Positions 6,146 through 6,879 of a stretch of 6,879 nucleotides of DNA are shown one piece after another. The position numbers and the translations under genes were made by a program. Source of the stretch: Clostridiales bacterium. Lineage in GTDB: Bacteria; Bacillota; Clostridia; Oscillospirales; Acutalibacteraceae. Under the pieces are notes generated by a model. That model was not told where the DNA came from, did not search any database, and worked only from the letters and a program-made list of their open reading frames with translations. How positions within the stretch are numbered: the stretch's first letter is position 1; every line of letters starts with the position of its first letter. The stretch spans positions 1 through 6,879 of the forward strand of contig JAAYWU010000051.1 of assembly GCA_012516295.1 (NCBI GenBank), in the 5' to 3' direction.

Positions 6146-6592
6146 TCATGTGTTCGAATAAGCTTCGGTCGGGCTGTAAAAACAATGCTGATTGATCCGG
6201 TTGTAAATGACGCCCGCCCGGTTTTGGGGAAAATACGGGGGACATTGCGGACTGTACGGATTAAAGTAAAAAAGGCACGGGCCGACCGAGGAAGCCGTAT
6301 TGCCGGCAAGAGCCCAATCCGTTATTTCGTATTGGATTTCATCCGGGTCCATATTCCACACGTTTTGCGCGTTGTAAGCGCCGCCTATGGTTTCTTTCAT
6401 GCATGTAAACTGATCGGGCTGTTCAATGATATTGCGTACATTTCCGCCCTGGCTGATGCGGGCAAATTCCCCGTAATTCACATTTGCCCGGTTCATAACA
6501 ATAGAAGCCACCGCGCGCATGCCGTTGTCCCCTTCCCCTTCGGCCTCGCATTTCAGGAGCTTCGCAAAAAGTTCTCTGGTTGTAAAGGGCAT
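6146..6592 (-). CDS. cwlJ: CwlJ-like spore cortex-lytic hydrolase (SleB/CwlJ family)
   Basis: This 148-residue protein consists almost entirely of a Hydrolase_2 (SleB/CwlJ) domain. The N-terminal CEAEGEGDNGMRAVASIVMNR (15-35) matches the family's AEARGEPxxGQxAVAxVIxNR signature, with Glu16 the expected catalytic acid. QPDQFTCM (58-65) matches the conserved QFSC region. The C-terminal FYFNP...CPPYF and HCFYSPTE motifs are typical of CwlJ rather than SleB. It has no signal peptide and no peptidoglycan-binding domain, again like CwlJ (about 142 residues in B. subtilis) and unlike secreted SleB. CwlJ degrades spore-cortex peptidoglycan containing muramic-delta-lactam during germination and is made in the mother cell and held in the coat. 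The start at 6592 has AGGTG 5 bases upstream. A gerQ-like gene follows in the same operon. No convincing sigma-A promoter is seen upstream on this strand, as expected for a sporulation gene, and I could not settle a sigma-E/K match. Confidence 0.9.
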   Translation of the reverse strand: MPFTTRELFAKLLKCEAEGEGDNGMRAVASIVMNRANVNYGEFARISQGGNVRNIIEQPDQFTCMKETIGGAYNAQNVWNMDPDEIQYEITDWALAGNTASSVGPCLFYFNPYSPQCPPYFPQNRAGVIYNRINQHCFYSPTEAYSNT

Positions 6593-6700
6593 ATAATCAC
6601 CTATTCATAAGTTTGTTTTACTGCATAATATGTCCCCCCTGGTCGGCATGGCACAATATCCCCGTAAATCGCGGAATATTTTTATAGATTTTAAAAGCAC

Positions 6701-6729
6701 TTGACATTTCATGGACAAATCCGTAAAAT
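6701..6729 (+). promoter_or_regulatory. Consensus promoter of tRNA-Ser
   Basis: A perfect TTGACA (6701-6706), a 17-base spacer and TAAAAT (6724-6729) lie upstream of the tRNA. Transcription would start around 6736, giving a leader of about 27 bases before the mature 5' end at 6763. Confidence 0.75.
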
Positions 6730-6762
6730 GTATAGGTACCGTCTTTCGCAGATGGATGATAG

Positions 6763-6851
6763 GGAAGCGTATCGAAGTGGTCATAACGGGCCTGACTCGA
6801 AATCAGGTGTACCGCAAGGTACCGTGGGTTCGAATCCCACCGCTTCCGCCA
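6763..6851 (+). tRNA. tRNA-Ser (anticodon CGA), CCA encoded
   Basis: All elements of a class II tRNA fold are present. The acceptor stem GGAAGCG (6763-6769) pairs with CGCTTCC (6841-6847), followed by discriminator G and encoded CCA (6849-6851). The D stem is TCG/CGG (6772-6774 with 6787-6789). The anticodon stem CCTGA/TCAGG (6791-6795 with 6803-6807) holds the 7-base loop CTCGAAA, giving anticodon CGA (6798-6800) for codon UCG. The long variable arm is GTACC-GCAA-GGTAC (6809-6822) and the T arm is GTGGG-TTCGAAT-CCCAC (6824-6840). The long variable arm and discriminator G are serine identity features. The sequence continues 28 bases to the window end with no terminator visible yet, so more tRNAs could follow. 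Confidence 0.97.
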
Positions 6852-6879
6852 GCAGACTGAGCCTGCACGCAATTCACGC

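Noticed and set aside
6626..6632. CATATTA on the - strand upstream of cwlJ as a sporulation sigma-factor -10 box
   Set aside because: It matches a sigma-G-like -10 pattern, but no fitting -35 is present at the right distance, and the nearby sigma-E-like GACATATT has no good -10. It is too weak to annotate.
6655..6680. AATAT...AATATT imperfect inverted repeat followed by T residues
   Set aside because: Only five terminal pairs and two more after a mismatch; no upstream + strand gene needs a terminator there.
6618..6872. 84-residue - strand reading frame containing RWDSNPRYLAVH
   Set aside because: It is the antisense of tRNA-Ser. The WDSNPR-type peptide is a well-known artefact from translating the complement of tRNA-Ser genes.

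Overview
The window looks like chromosome of an endospore-forming Clostridia member, most likely of the Oscillospiraceae/Ruminococcaceae type. The grounds are clear AGGAGG-type ribosome binding sites, moderately GC-rich coding sequence, Gram-positive lipoprotein signals without outer-membrane genes, and a CwlJ/GerQ-like spore germination pair. The genus is not determined. There are no mobile elements, CRISPR arrays or rRNA genes, and coding density is high.

Layout. (1) Positions 1-1851, + strand: three tightly packed genes, namely the 3' end of an S66 LD-carboxypeptidase, a cytosolic class A beta-lactamase-fold serine hydrolase, and an SH3-SH3-NlpC/P60 endopeptidase. This resembles the ykfA/ykfC part of the Bacillus muropeptide-recycling operon with an extra serine hydrolase in the middle. 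(2) Positions 1881-1922: a hairpin able to terminate in both directions between convergent operons. (3) Positions 4396-1930, - strand: a two-gene operon of a DUF815-type AAA+ ATPase followed by a lipoprotein that joins a TroA-like substrate-binding domain to a C-terminal peptidoglycan-binding domain. (4) Positions 4397-4532: back-to-back promoters. (5) Positions 4533-5366, + strand: a lipoprotein of unrecognised function, followed by a strong hairpin. (6) Positions 6592-5435, - strand: a cwlJ-like spore cortex hydrolase and a gerQ-like partner, 15 bases apart. (7) Positions 6701-6851, + strand: a consensus promoter driving tRNA-Ser(CGA), with CCA encoded.

The common theme is the cell wall: turnover and recycling of stem peptides (region 1), a wall-anchored binding lipoprotein (region 3) and cortex lysis at germination (region 6). 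Nothing here is clearly a new defence or mobile system. The less ordinary items are the serine hydrolase inside the recycling cluster, which lacks the usual general-base Glu, and the peptidoglycan-anchored binding protein that is paired with an AAA+ ATPase rather than a permease.
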